A stretch of 64,000 nt of DNA from positions 11,152,262 through 11,216,261 of the forward strand of contig NC_092228.1 in NCBI RefSeq assembly GCF_036320965.1, read 5' to 3'. The position numbers and the translations under genes are program-made. The notes below the pieces were generated by a model. It saw only the letters and a list, made by a program, of their open reading frames with translations, was not told the DNA's origin and made no database searches. The stretch is from Panulirus ornatus (lineage: Eukaryota; Arthropoda; Malacostraca; Decapoda; Palinuridae). Below, one piece after another: positions 36,778 through 48,825 of the stretch (positions are counted from its first letter, which is position 1; each line of letters opens with the position of its first letter).

Positions 36778-37229
36778 TTGGTACATATAGAAAGACGGAT
36801 AGACTGACTGAGCTGCTGATGGACAGACAGATACATAGAGACAGACTAAAACCTACGGACATACATACAGAGAAGGTTTATACACCTTTGTGGAATGAAA
36901 TGAAAAATGACACCGAAGGCGCAAGTCACCCTCCACACGAAAACAACTTCAGCCACCCCGACTCGTACGATGTCCAATGTAATGGAACGGGCGGCGAACT
37001 CGACTGTGGGGCAACCGCTGAGAAAAGTGGTATTGATGGAGACCCACAACACAGCGATAAGCCAAGGGGGAGAGACCCACCAGCCAACAACACGGGGGGA
37101 AACTGTGCCTGTGATTGGTCGATGACGCAGGGGTAATCAAGCAGCATTACCACCGCTCCCGTGACACCCGGGTAATTCTTTCCGCTGGCCTCTTGCGGAA
37201 GACCTGGAAACACAAGACTTTTCCCCTAG

Positions 37230-37452
37230 AGGGTTGCTCTTAAGCACGGCGGTACGTACCTTGCTTTGAGTGAGACGGTACGACCCTTGGGCACGACTGT
37301 TACGACCCTTGATCACGACTGTTACTACCCTCGAGCACGACAGGTACGACCCTCGAACACGACAGGTACGACCCTCGAGCACGACAGGTACGACCCTCGA
37401 GCACGACAGGTACGACCCTTGAGCACGATGAGACGACCCTTGAGCACGACCT
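37230..37452. repeat. 22-bp minisatellite of the ACCCTTGAG family
   Basis: The core units GGTACGACCCTCGAGCACGACA repeat every 22 bp (CAGGTACG at 37341, 37363, 37385 and 37407), flanked by more diverged units (GGTACGACCCTTGGGCACGACT on the left, GATGAGACGACCCTTGAGCA on the right). Same motif as the 21-bp array at 30872, with a different period and sequence detail. Confidence 0.82.
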
Positions 37453-38534
37453 TACCACCATCAGAGAATGATGGCCTGGCCCTTGACCCGACGCTTCAGA
37501 GTTGTTGACAGGCAAAACATTACAACGCCCGTTCATGAGCCACGGAATAATTGCATTAACAATCAGAAAGGTGAGGTCGTTTACAATTCCTCAATCAAAA
37601 CGAAAGCAAGGTCAACGATTCTGCTCCATTACGAACCAAATCTTCTCAAGGTTATAAAATAAATGAGCGATAAATATCAATATTTACAATATTAGGCACG
37701 TTCGACCATGAAAGACGAAACACACATGCGGTTTTCTCTTTATTTCTCCGGTTCTCTTTTGTTTCACTCAACTCGTCGCCTCAATGAGGACTTCCGCCCA
37801 TTCCGTTGTTGGCGTCCCGTCGTATTCTCATACAAAAATCCCCGACACTCATTTGTTTCGACTCACGAGAGTTGTCTCTAAGGGCCAGAGAAGCCAAAAA
37901 AAACACCGACCTGCTGTTGGCATGACGTGGCCCGTGATGAACCTTTTTATACCCTTAAAAGAAAACGGTCTTAACGCGCACGCGAAAAGGGAAGATGTGG
38001 GGAGGACGGGGCACGTGTTGCTGCTGCTGCTGCTGCTCCGGCAAAGACCCTCTGTGACCTCTGCACTACTTTGGCGCTCCCGCCCACAGGATGAGCACGG
38101 GGCGCACGATAAATCAGCCGGGGATATCAGGAGACATCAAGATGGCGGTTCACCATTCGAGACAAACGGGTGTGAGGGGTTGGGCTACCATCGCTGTGGT
38201 ATCTACCATCGTTAAGCGCTGTACCGACATCTGCAGTGCCAACCACGTTACCTCCACATCGCTGATGTTTCTACACCACCGGTAAACAACTGCTTGGCAT
38301 CTATCTCCCACTGTCTGAGGGTAAAACGACCCAAAGTATATCAAAACCTAAATACCCTACTTCGTCCCAGGTGAGGTGGACGAAGTGCGATGAGCTTGAC
38401 AGTTCACTCATAATGATTCTAGATTCAGAGTTTGGTGTGAAGATGAGAACAACATCTTCCACATCGATGAAGCGACTCATAATGTGTTTATTCAGCACAG
38501 CAAGTCAAAGTGTCAAAAGCTTTTGCCCTGAACG
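37453..38534. other. SSR-poor non-coding stretch
   Basis: Unique-looking sequence with a CTG run at 38017-38036. The frame at 37784-38215 has no recognisable domain and overlaps the regulatory-site cluster at 38070-38148. Confidence 0.45.
38070..38148 (+). promoter_or_regulatory. E2F-like, GC-box and YY1-like sites close together
   Basis: TTTGGCGC at 38070-38077 (E2F consensus TTTSSCGC), CCCGCCCAC just after it, and AAGATGGCGG at 38139-38148 (the YY1 consensus core). These sites together resemble a TATA-less animal promoter. Each alone could occur by chance. No exon is assigned. Confidence 0.25.
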
Positions 38535-38716
38535 AGGAACTTTTGCTACGTTACACAGTGAATTAAGTTGTCAGTGTGGCAACTTGATACTTTACACAGT
38601 GAGTCGAGTTGTGAGAAGGAACTTGCTGCTTTACACAGTGAGTTAAGTGGCCGAAAGTAACTTGCTACTTTACACGGGGAGACGAAAAAGTCTGTCAGCA
38701 GGGACTTTGCTACTTT
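38535..38716. repeat. Degenerate ~40-bp tandem repeat
   Basis: Four to five units of AACTTGCTACTTTACACAGTGAGT followed by a variable AAGT-G-CG-AAG linker (starts near 38539, 38580, 38619, 38659 and 38704). The last units are more diverged. Confidence 0.65.
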
Positions 38717-39965
38717 ACCAACCGTTCAACCTTACACAAAAGAATAAAGTAAGTCTCCCCTTCACACTCGACCTCCACAACCCGAGCGACCTCATCTGAT
38801 ATCCCCTCCGAAAGCTTGTCGCAATTCATTCGCAACGTCTGTCCGTCTATACCTATCAATAGGTCTTCACTGGCCTCTGACCGGCCACACGCCGCAAATC
38901 ACCCGTGACATCTTACTGGTTTTTCAGCCACACACCTTTCTCGGTACTCCTTCACGTACTATGTACCCAAACTATCTATCTACACTCTTTATTATTCTCT
39001 TCTTAAATTCTTCCTTGACGCCACTGAAATATCTCTCCGTCTTCGCACCTCCCCAAGTGAAGCTCGCGTGTTTCTGCGGACCTTTTTAAAAAGACTTACT
39101 ACCGCAGCCGAAAGGGTTTCAGAGATCAGCGCTGGGTGAGAGGTCTCGCGGTGGTGTTGAGGTCAGGGGACTGACACGTATATCGTGAGGGGTGTGGGGT
39201 GGCGGGGGGATGGCAGGGAGTGAGGAATGGCAGGGGAAGATGTGGTGAAGGATGAGGTGTGTGGAAAAAAAAAAGCGTGAGGACTGTGATGGAAAACGAA
39301 AGTACGTCGTAAAGTGACAAAAAACTCCATCACCGTAATACCGCCGCCATGCCCAGACCACAGCTCTGCATCAATAAACCCTACGTTACTATTCTTTCTT
39401 CATTCTTGTCCTGAGGTAGGAAGACCGAACATCAAGCCATCACGGCCTCTTGAACACAACGGTCCGACCCACCCACAGGGATAATGCCACGACCTTACAT
39501 CCCGCCCTTAAGGGTCAAGTTGAAACGCCAGGCACTTGCACCTGGCCCTTAAGAGTCAAGTCGAAACGCCAAGCAATCAATCTTGCACAATGATCGTACA
39601 CTGTCGCGCTCAGGGGGTCGTACCGTCGCGCTAAAGAAGTTAAGACAAAAAAAGCCGTGGAAAAACCTGCGTTAGTGTGTGGTGCGCTGGAGGACGCAGA
39701 GGTACGTAGTCTGCTGGTTCCCCCCCACAAGGGGCAGCCAGCCACGACCCAACTGTCATACCTGCAAAGAAAAGAAACACCTGTCAGCTCTTCTGAACCC
39801 ACCTCTTTCATTAGGAATACAGTCTCATCAAAAAGATCTTTTTACTCCAAAGGAGTCTACATGTCACTGCTACTAAAAGTGGCGCATCCCAAGATTGCAG
39901 AAGCCTTTAGAAAAGTCCTGAGTAACACCACGACGACTCTTTCATAGACATTGGGCTTGGGTAAT

Positions 39966-39967
<2 letters not shown>
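38717..39967. other. Non-coding; scattered ACCCTTG-family words
   Basis: At 39425-39610 there are diverged copies of the dispersed motif in both orientations (CACGGCCTCTTGAACACAACGG; GGTCGTACCGTCGCGCT; two CCCTTAAGRGTCAAGT copies). No gene recognised. Confidence 0.45.

Positions 39968-39997
<30 letters not shown>
39968..39997. repeat. (TG)n microsatellite
   Basis: TG array of about 30 bp. Confidence 0.92.
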
Positions 39998-39998
<1 letters not shown>

Positions 39999-40380
39999 CA
40001 AAGCTTCTGAAAAAAGCCTGTTCTTTGCGACAGAGAAAAAGCTGCTACTCAGTAATCCTGACGTAAATTTGGTAAAAGATTATGGCTTACGAGACACACC
40101 TGCTGTGGCTACATCATTTCTCATGAGCATTTTTTTTTCTCTCTCTCTCTCTCACCCTCCCTCGTCCCGGTGACACGATGGGCACCAACATCAAGGGTTC
40201 TAAGGTGCATGTTCCCCGTAACGGACTGATGCATCATCATCATCATCTGTCTCCCTCGATGTGTATCATTAACCATAAGACCCTCCCTAGCCTATACTTA
40301 TGGCGATGAAGTTCTGAAAGGAATAGAGGCAGTAATGAAATGAGCGAAAATGTCGCGAGTTCGATAAAAGACAGTTGAAC

Positions 40381-40627
40381 GGGAACTGCCCGTCCGACGG
40401 GGCGAGACAGGAGGCAAGTTTGTTTGAACGGGCAATGCCTGTCCGTTGAGGCTAGGGCAGACGACAGTCGGATGGGCACTGCCTACTCGCTGAGATTAGA
40501 CGGGAGATAAGTGTATGGGCACTGCCTGTCCGTCTGGGCTGGACAGAAGGCAGCGAGAAGGGTACTTGCCCGTCCATCGAGACCATACAGAGAGCAAGCT
40601 GATCGAGCACTGCCTGTCCAGTGAGGT
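40381..40627. repeat. 44-bp minisatellite, about 5.5 diverged copies
   Basis: Units start GGGCACTGCCTGTCCGTYGAG and continue GCTAGACAGAAGGCAAG-like. Starts are at 40381, 40430, 40474, 40517, 40561 and 40605, so spacing is 49, 44, 43, 44 and 44. Substantial divergence shows it is old. No coding evidence. Confidence 0.75.
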
Positions 40628-41693
40628 TACTCCTAAGTCATAAAACTCTAGGTACATCCGAAGTTCCCCGTAATGATCGAGAACAATAAAAAACAAAATT
40701 CCCTTAAGTCTTTGAACATGATTAAGTCACTCTGCATGATACACACAGTGAATAAATCCAAACACACACAACCAAGCATACACAAGACCATACCCCAATC
40801 TCTTCTTCCTACAACTGTCAGAGACTTCCACAAACTCTGTACCTGGACACAGTAAGGCTTTCGAGGCCATTTGGCACTATATCATACTATCTTCATATTA
40901 AAGAATCTTTTAGTTCATTTCTGTAATAAATGTGAATGAATACGCATCTGACTTACTGTATGAGAATATAAAAAAAGTAATATTCATTAATATATCTATA
41001 GGAACTTTTCATGAACTACAGTTCACCAACTTAAAATCCTCTATGATTATACTTTACACAAGGCTCCTCTGTGGAGGAGACAACCGGTAAAAACGTTCTT
41101 AAGTACAGGAATGCTTGAGGGGAGAAAGCAAGCATTAAAAACAAATTTCTAGTTCAAATGCACTCTAATTACTTAATGGGTAAATGTAGCGAGGACTGAA
41201 CGGTCGCAGCTCACAATCAACCTCCAATTCAAGGTAATATTTCATCTGATTACAGTGACGGTAGAGTGAGAAGCGGTCTTCACCGCTGTAGTGATTAACC
41301 AGAGCAAGAAAAAGGTGTCGGCATCAACACTAACAACAAACCCCAGACACGACTACCCTCAAAATAGAAAAAAAAAACAAACACCGGACGTTCTAGTTTC
41401 TTGATCTATGACGTGAGTCACCCAGGAACACTTCATGGGTCAACGGAAACTTAGTCTACTGCAGCATGACCTGCGAGTTTCTATGGCACATAATCACTGA
41501 GGATGATGCGTGCTGACGTAGTGCGTGGGCGCCTTATCTCTTCACCTACTTCAATGACGAGAGGGTAAACAAGAAATATGCCCGTCTGTTCTCAACTGAA
41601 AGGATGGTGTTATTTCACGCAGAGTTTTGTTACATAGAAGACAAAAAGCATACAGCTTCAGGCAGCCACACAGAGCATTGTACTCAAACTGAT
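40628..41693. other. SSR-poor A/T-rich sequence
   Basis: Unique-looking sequence without recognisable genes; the start of the longest SSR-poor stretch in the window. Confidence 0.5.
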
Positions 41694-41727
41694 TAATAAT
41701 AATAACAACAACAATAATAATAATAAT

Positions 41728-41758
<31 letters not shown>

Positions 41759-41773
41759 TATAATAATAATAAT
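41694..41773. repeat. (AAT)n microsatellite
   Basis: AAT array of about 80 bp with AAC and ATT interruptions. Confidence 0.92.
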
Positions 41774-41877
41774 CTCTAACTTTACACCATCATACAGCCG
41801 GCGCAAATCTACGGAACAGAAATGGTGTCGCATGGAATGAAACAAGAGCCTAGGCTTGCTAAGGTTCAGAGAAATAA

Positions 41878-42150
41878 CACATAAATAGAAAAAAGAAAGT
41901 AAACACTGGACTTGCAGAACCTTTACTAGGTGAATACTTCAGCTGGTATAAAACTGGGAAGCTAGTCATTGTTCTAAAGCACCAGGGGGGAAAAATGAAA
42001 CGAAGAATTGAAAACTCCTTCGCTATAAATATAAGTAAATACTTGCGAATGAATGTAATGACCCAAGAACCCATTTCTTGCGGTCATGTATCACAGTTTA
42101 AGTATCTGGGTGTCACAGGTCTGGCCCAGAGTGAAAAGAAAACGTATTAG
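41878..42150 (+). pseudogene. Possible reverse-transcriptase remnant
   Basis: 91 codons (stop included) are open on the plus strand in sequence that is not low-complexity. Codons 74-80 read FKYLGVT, preceded by INISKYLRMNVMTQEP and SCGHVSQ. In RTE and jockey-type LINEs the segment after the catalytic box has the order N-K(T)K-, a short strand pair, then FKYLG. The match rests mostly on FKYLG and the spacing to the K-rich part, so it is weak. Downstream frames are broken. An AAT array lies just upstream. Confidence 0.35.
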
Positions 42151-44194
42151 ACACATCGACCAAAGCTGTGTCTGCCACCAGTGTAGATGTACAAAAACAG
42201 TGATAGCTATTATACTTGACAACTGAAGTTATATTTGGAAAAGAAAAGAAAAATCTATCAAGACGATGGACAGAGAGCAACAGAAAATGTATGAAAACTG
42301 TGGCGGTGATCACTTACAAATTGACAAGAAATTGTAACTGAAAAAAAACGAAGACATCTAGTGGTCACACATCACAAAGGCGTAAAGAAAAAATCCGTGT
42401 TTAAACATGGACAATGAGCTAGAGAACATTTTACAAATGTGCTATCCATCGGCTGAGTTTTGTACGATCGTCAGCCACAAAACAATGTGATACAGGGCTA
42501 CGTTTCACATGTCAAAAGGTGGCAGACAAATACATCTCGTTGGGCTGAGTCCACTGACCTATATACCGTGCGTGCTGAACTTGATAATGACAGAAATAAA
42601 AGAAATATACATCGGTGACAACGGAAGCTCAGATGTAGGTCAAGTCATCTATAACGTTATCGTAGTATAGACAGAGACCAATACATGAAACAATCAACTC
42701 CCGTGTAAGATGACGGTGGATTGAGGCTGTCTGAAATCCAGGAGAGTGATATTCCAAAGGTCACTCACTGTTCAATAGAAAATCTCAAGGCACGCGCTGC
42801 AATCCAACGTCCAAATTTGGTATCCTTGTCTCAAATCTCTGAGAACAGGAGGCGGCGAAAACAAATATAGAGAATGCCATTCGCAGTCATATTTCGTGAG
42901 TAAAAGATTGGATAAAAGCCCCATAAAATCTGGATGACTGTTTGTTTGAATCACATGAGATCAGTCGCACAGCAATGAAATTTTCGTTAAAATGGAGTGT
43001 TACGCCACCACGTCATTATATTACGAAATATGGACGAAAGTCAACATTTGATAATGTTTACTGTACGACTACGTGAACACCATCCGATGAGTTTCGGTAA
43101 AAATTCTAAGCAAATAGCGAGGCGGCCATCAACTTTTTACCTATTTTTCACATAAAATTTGAAGTCAAATTCTCCATAGTATCCCCACTACACCAATTAA
43201 GAAATAGACTAAGATCATACGCTTGTGCACGCTTCAAGGAACAACTAAAGGCCTTGGGTGTGTGTATGGACGGCTACAGGGAGTATAGGGGACTGCAAGA
43301 TAAAAGGTCATCAGAACGTAAAGGGATTTGTAACACATCTGTTCAACCCGTTGTACCATAAAAACGAGATCTCATACTTTGACCTTTAATTCTTGAGGAC
43401 TTCCATCGACAACTGAACTGGCAACAGCTCATCAGAAACACAAGTAAACACAAGTCAAATCAACATACAATCATGTGCTCACAATGCATCCTAGACAGAG
43501 TGCGCGCGAGAATGGCCGGGCGGGAATTTCAAGGTTAGGCTGTCCAACCACCATTCACAGCTGCGCGCGCACCAGCACCCCATCCATCAAAAACAATGTG
43601 ATTCTCACCCACTCACTACACCAGCAGATAAGACCTACCCCAAGGTGACACACTTTCATAATAACATATACACTTGCAAGTGCTATTCAGTTAGATCTTG
43701 CAAGATAGCAACAAGGGTTGAGGTGTTGGTAATGGCAACAGCTCGACCAATGAATGAAGGGGAGTGGGTCACGTGGCAAGGCGCCGGCCCCGCCCACGAC
43801 ACAAGACTGCCCGCCTGCATTGAGGGTAGATGCCGCCGCTCCCATATCTTAGCCTTCGAAACAAACGCCCGGCCGACAGTAACAGGCTCTTAAACCATTG
43901 TATACGACGACTTAACACCTTGATTACAACAACGTAACCCCGACTATGACCAATTACCCCTCGTTGAAGACGACGAATTCCCTTAAACACGACAGTTTAA
44001 CAACTTAAGTACGTTGGGTTTTAGTCATCTTACACAATGGTTATGCGGTCGTACTCAATGGGGGGTTTTAAGTAATAGCTCTGGATAAATACAGGCAGGC
44101 ATGTCGATTTAAGCAATAGCCGTAACTAACCTAACCACTAGAACTGACTTATTGTCGTACGGCGACTGAGCAACTTCATAATAAGTAAAGAAAA
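42151..44194. other. SSR-poor sequence, no gene recognised
   Basis: Mixed-composition sequence with many short frames. At 43870-44010 there are very diverged ACGACGAYTTAACACCTT-type phrases that may be old members of the dispersed motif family. A CCAAT word, CACGTG and CCCCGCCCAC fall within 43748-43799. No element or exon can be assigned with confidence. Confidence 0.45.
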
Positions 44195-44670
44195 ACGGGC
44201 TACCCACTTGCCGGAGAAAGTTCGACCATCAGTGGCGCAGATGGTACTACCGTAACACCACGTCGCTGGGAGGAGCCGCTCATTCCGTAACTAACTTTCC
44301 TCATAACGAGAGCTTTAATGAACTGCATCGTCGGGGAAAGTTCTACCGTATACAATACCGTTATTAGCCTCATCGTCGGGAAGAGCTCACCGTCTCAAAA
44401 CTTGAGTTACGAAGAGCTCTTAGCAGAAGCTCTATCGTCATGGTCGTACGTTCCAAAGATGTACTATTATAAATCTCCCACGTCTTGGAAGTAGTAAGAG
44501 GTATAGGAGGAGCTCTGTCGTCTCAGTCCCATCATTCACAAGAGCTCCTACCTCAAGGACTCGTATCTAGAGCCTATCGCAGGATAGAGCTCTCCTGTCT
44601 CAATCTTTTCGCCGAGGGAAGAAGCTGGAGCTCTACAGTAACAACTTTATCAGGTGGGAAGAATCTACCA
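44195..44670. repeat. Very degenerate ~40-bp repeat
   Basis: Recurring phrases such as GAAAGTTCTACCGTA, ATCGTCGGGAAGAGCT, AAGCTCTATCGTCATGG and GGAGCTCTGTCGTCTCAG suggest an ancient minisatellite. Boundaries and unit length are uncertain. Confidence 0.4.
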
Positions 44671-45246
44671 TAATAGTTAGTGTTGTGAACAGCGACCGAT
44701 GCAGCTGCCAGATATACTACGGTAAAGGAATGACTGTTACATCGTTTCTTCAACTGCCACTCTACCGCTGAAGATGGACTTTGTCTTTCAGCTCTCCGGC
44801 GAGAAAACTCCCCCCCCCCCCCCCCCCCGTAACAGCCGCGTCGCAAGAAATAATTCCACAATTAAATAACAACAATAATAATATAAATAAGCGATATTAG
44901 GTATAAAGCTGGTCAAAAAAAAATTTAACAAACCAAAAGCTTAAGGAATGAACATGCAAAAACTAGAGAAAAATCAAACCACAAATAAATACCTAAAAAA
45001 AACAATAAAATATAACATTCAATCTCACTTAAGAAACATAAAAGAATATTCAAAATACTGAGAATAGAACACAATCAATTCAGAGGACTCCATCACCTCT
45101 ACCACCAACACAACACCTCTGTCGTTGGAGCTTTGCCACACCAAAACAAAAAAGGCTCTCCACAGGGTCATGACTTTGAAACTCTTGGCGAATCCCAGTG
45201 AGAGTGGCCCAGATCACCTCAGCCTCGCCCGGCTTTTACACTCGCT

Positions 45247-45248
<2 letters not shown>
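44671..45248. other. Non-coding, poly-C and A/T-rich
   Basis: A C run at 44811-44828, then A-rich sequence to about 45075. No gene recognised. Confidence 0.5.
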
Positions 45249-45281
<33 letters not shown>

Positions 45282-45375
45282 AGGGAGAGGAGGGGAGTGG
45301 GAGGGAGAGGAGGGGAGTAAGAGGGAGGGAGGGGGAGGAAGGGATAGTACTGGGAGGGGAGAGAGAGAGAGAGGA
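45249..45375. repeat. (TG)n followed by G-rich purine repeats
   Basis: TG at about 45249-45278, then two copies of GGGAGGGAGAGGAGGGGAGT and further GGGAGG runs to 45375. The G runs could form G-quadruplexes. Confidence 0.85.
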
Positions 45376-45525
45376 GAGAGGGGCGCCTGGAAAGTTTAAA
45401 GTCGTCCATCGATCTCTCCTGTGTTCGAGGACCCCATTGGGGGGTGTACAGTGTCACCAACGACAGGTTCATCTGGTATGTGACTCAGTCGCTTTCCCTG
45501 TGAAACACTGCTGTTCCCCTGGACG

Positions 45526-45530
<5 letters not shown>

Positions 45531-45598
<68 letters not shown>
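45531..45598. repeat. (CT)n microsatellite
   Basis: Clean CT array of about 68 bp. Confidence 0.96.
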
Positions 45599-45600
<2 letters not shown>

Positions 45601-45813
45601 GGTATCTTGGTGCGATCGCCACGCTTCTGGTACAAGCGCGTGATAATGTCCGCTGTCATGGTACATGGATTTCATGAATAACAAACCGAATTAACACAGA
45701 TGGACTATACTGGTGGCGAACTCTCACAGGTGAACTACGTGAACCGTAGTAGATACATATGTCTCGTACATAAGTATATTTTCATATGCGATACTTGGCA
45801 GCAATGACAGACT

Positions 45814-45814
<1 letters not shown>

Positions 45815-45858
<44 letters not shown>

Positions 45859-45870
45859 ACACACACACAC
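45815..45870. repeat. (CA)n microsatellite
   Basis: CA array with one TA interruption. Confidence 0.94.
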
Positions 45871-47099
45871 CTCACCATAAAACACCTGCCCTGAGGGATA
45901 CCAGTGTTAGCCCAGGCTTGGCAAACCAGGGCGACCTCCTCACATGGACCCAACCACCGTCCCATAACACTGGTTCTTCTCATGGCAGGTCCGCTCCCAC
46001 GCAGTCACACACACACACACACCGTTCGTTCCCAGGACCCCACTGTTCAGCGCGCACTCGGCCAAACGCGGAGGACATCTCCCCCTATAAAGCAGCGGTC
46101 AGATCTCCCGCATTGGCTGTAGCAGCGGCTAAAGCCACCGTTGCTTGCTCTTTATCGCATCACCACTCCGTCGTTTTCAGTTGTACTCATTCTCCGTATC
46201 CAGCCCGAGAGTGCGTCGGGCCCAGCAAGCAAGACAACGAGGGATTAATTGGTGTGGTGTCCTACCGCTGCTGCTTGCACCACAATCGTCCCTGGAGGAC
46301 TGCACGCCCTTCATAATTCACATTCCTCAGTCAACAACAACATAGAGCTTGGTTTCTTGTTCGCCTGCCTCGCGAGCCGGACAGGTATTTGTTCAGCTAT
46401 CGCGGCACCAGCATAAATCCACCTCAGCCCTGCTCAGCTCCCAGTATGGCAAATGTGACGTTATAAGAGATCAAGGCGAGGATGGCCTGCGCCGTCTGTG
46501 GTGTGTGCTCCCCCCCCCCCCCCCACAAGTGAGCCAAAATGGAAAGTGCATATCCTCATCCACACAGCACCGATACACGCATCTGGCATTCTAGGTCGCC
46601 TGCCGCACAAATACGAGGTGGAAATTTATGGTCTCTCTTAAACACACGGAAGTTATACCATGATTTACAATGGCAGGAAATACAATAACTTCTCACATTT
46701 CCCTTACAGTTTCACTTTAAAAATATCCCCAATATACAATAATTTCTCCTCACATTTCTCATAATATCTAACTTTAAAACATAAAACCTCACAAACGACG
46801 ACACTGGAACTCAAACACAGTTGTGTACCCCGTCATGGTTTGCTAATTTCTAAATGACTAATCTGGTGGCAAACTTTTGAAGTCATCATAAAGATTATTC
46901 TCTACCAATGTCTGCAAAAAAAAAAAGAAAAAAAACACTGTGCCTGGAGCACAAGTGACGGGCCTCAAACATATAAACGGGGCAAGAGAAAGAAACTTAA
47001 AAGTTGTCACAAAAGTTTCTTAACCATGAGAAGACTCGTGGGGGAGAGTGGCAGCGGAAATGCCTGCCCAGGACTGACTCCCAGCAGTCTGTAGAATAC

Positions 47100-47101
<2 letters not shown>
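45871..47101. other. Non-coding sequence
   Basis: A short CA run at 46007-46021 and a C run at 46511-46524. From 46620 to 47000 it is A/T-rich with two diverged copies of AATATACAATAATTTCTC / AATACAATAACTTCTC. No gene recognised. Confidence 0.5.

Positions 47102-47174
<73 letters not shown>
47102..47174. repeat. (GA)n microsatellite
   Basis: Clean GA array of about 73 bp. Confidence 0.96.
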
Positions 47175-47176
<2 letters not shown>

Positions 47177-47586
47177 AGCTATATCAGGTCATCGCGTGGT
47201 TGAAACGGACCTGGATTCGTCCTTCTCTGAAAAAGTCGAGGAAGGGGTGGAAAATTAAGGGAGACTGTACCAATTTGTGAATCAGCTATCTTGGTCAAAC
47301 TATTCAATCCACGGTTACCAGGAGGTAAACAATTAAAAGCATGGTAAACATGTGTGCACAGAAGACTTACACTGTTGTTGAGGTATATCTAAATCTCCCA
47401 AGACGTGAGTGGCCGTTCTCAAACCTCAAACGACTCGTACAGATCGCGCTCCAACAGATGTTACGGAGGTGAGTACAATGCGGGTATCAAACATCATGCA
47501 GTGAGGGAGGAGGGAGGGAACGAAGGGCACTACTGACATTGAGAACTGACCAAGAACAGTAGGCAGCTCGCCCACACATACACACA

Positions 47587-47588
<2 letters not shown>

Positions 47589-47644
<56 letters not shown>
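47589..47644. repeat. (CT)n microsatellite
   Basis: Clean CT array of about 56 bp, preceded by a short CA run. Confidence 0.96.
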
Positions 47645-47648
<4 letters not shown>

Positions 47649-47764
47649 AGCCGTGAGGCAGGACGGACTTGGTGATAAGGCACACACCGACGTGCGTGGG
47701 GGAGTCGAACAACTCTACGGACATGACATCACTTGTTTCATTCGCTCTCTGCTCAAGGGCCATG

Positions 47765-47767
<3 letters not shown>

Positions 47768-47815
<48 letters not shown>
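47768..47815. repeat. (CA)n microsatellite
   Basis: CA array of about 47 bp. Confidence 0.95.
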
Positions 47816-47818
<3 letters not shown>

Positions 47819-48203
47819 ACCCTGTGCCCTTGAGGTTTGTCATTTCGGAGGCGATAAACCTAGCAAGATTCCCCATAGTGTTCCCCATTCTGGCAGACTA
47901 ACGATCAGCGCAAACAAATCAACACCATTCACCAGGGGAACACATTTCTAACCACGCGAACAAGCACATACGACCAACCAGCCGACCCCCAGGTAGCCAT
48001 TTGAGGGGTATGGAAAATCCCCCAGGCTTCACATCCCCACGAATTCCCATCTTCAATCCACACTTCTTCAAGTCCCGCCCCAAACCTTTAACGCCAACTC
48101 TCACATCGAATGAGATTTTAACTGAATTAATGCTATTGTCCGCGGCAGATTAATATTATGAGTGTTCGCCACGTGGTAAGCATGTCCATAAGCCACATAA
48201 ACA

Positions 48204-48205
<2 letters not shown>

Positions 48206-48250
<45 letters not shown>
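48206..48250. repeat. (CA)n microsatellite
   Basis: CA array of about 45 bp. Confidence 0.95.
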
Positions 48251-48252
<2 letters not shown>

Positions 48253-48825
48253 CAAAGGCTCTGTAAATCACCAGTCAGAAGACACAGTCAAAGGCGTAAT
48301 AAAATTGCGAGCAAGAATGGCCGGCCGACGTGCGAGAGGTGAAGGCCACACGACGGATAAATACGAGGGAAGTGCAATCAGTAACAGACCACTGGGTCTC
48401 CACCAGGTTGTATGTGGTTCCAGAGGAGACAGGAAGTAAGGAAATAAGCGCAGTGAGAGAACTGAAGAGAAAGGTTTCTAAGGTTTTTTTTTAAACGACG
48501 GAGGCGCAAATAACTCTCAGACGTGGACTTAAAAGCGCAGGATTTATCTTGTCAATTTCTAAAGGTGTTTGTGGTGTTGCTTTCACATACTCACGCTGGT
48601 AAGTGATGTCTGGTGTCTGGCGTCTGTGTTGGTGCTGTTGCTAGTGATGTCTGTATTTCAGGTGTTGTCTGTGTTTGTGTTCTGGCGGTGCCTGAGTCTG
48701 TGTGGACAAGGCAGAAGAGAGAAACAGTTAACTGGGCAAAACGGGTGAAACTTGACAGCCACTGAATTGCTAGCGAGTGAATACCAATAAAGCCATCACC
48801 ATAATAGTCACCATCATCACCACTT
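48251..48825. other. Non-coding sequence
   Basis: Around 48540-48700 GTGTCTGG, GTGTTGGTG and GTGATGTCTG phrases recur without a regular period. No gene recognised. Confidence 0.45.

Noticed and set aside
39657..39947. 96-codon plus-strand frame in mixed-composition sequence
   Set aside because: No recognisable motif or splice context; length is within chance for 64 kb read in six frames.
43748..43799. CCAAT, CACGTG and CCCCGCCCAC words as a promoter
   Set aside because: Short words, no start site or exon; too weak to list as a feature.
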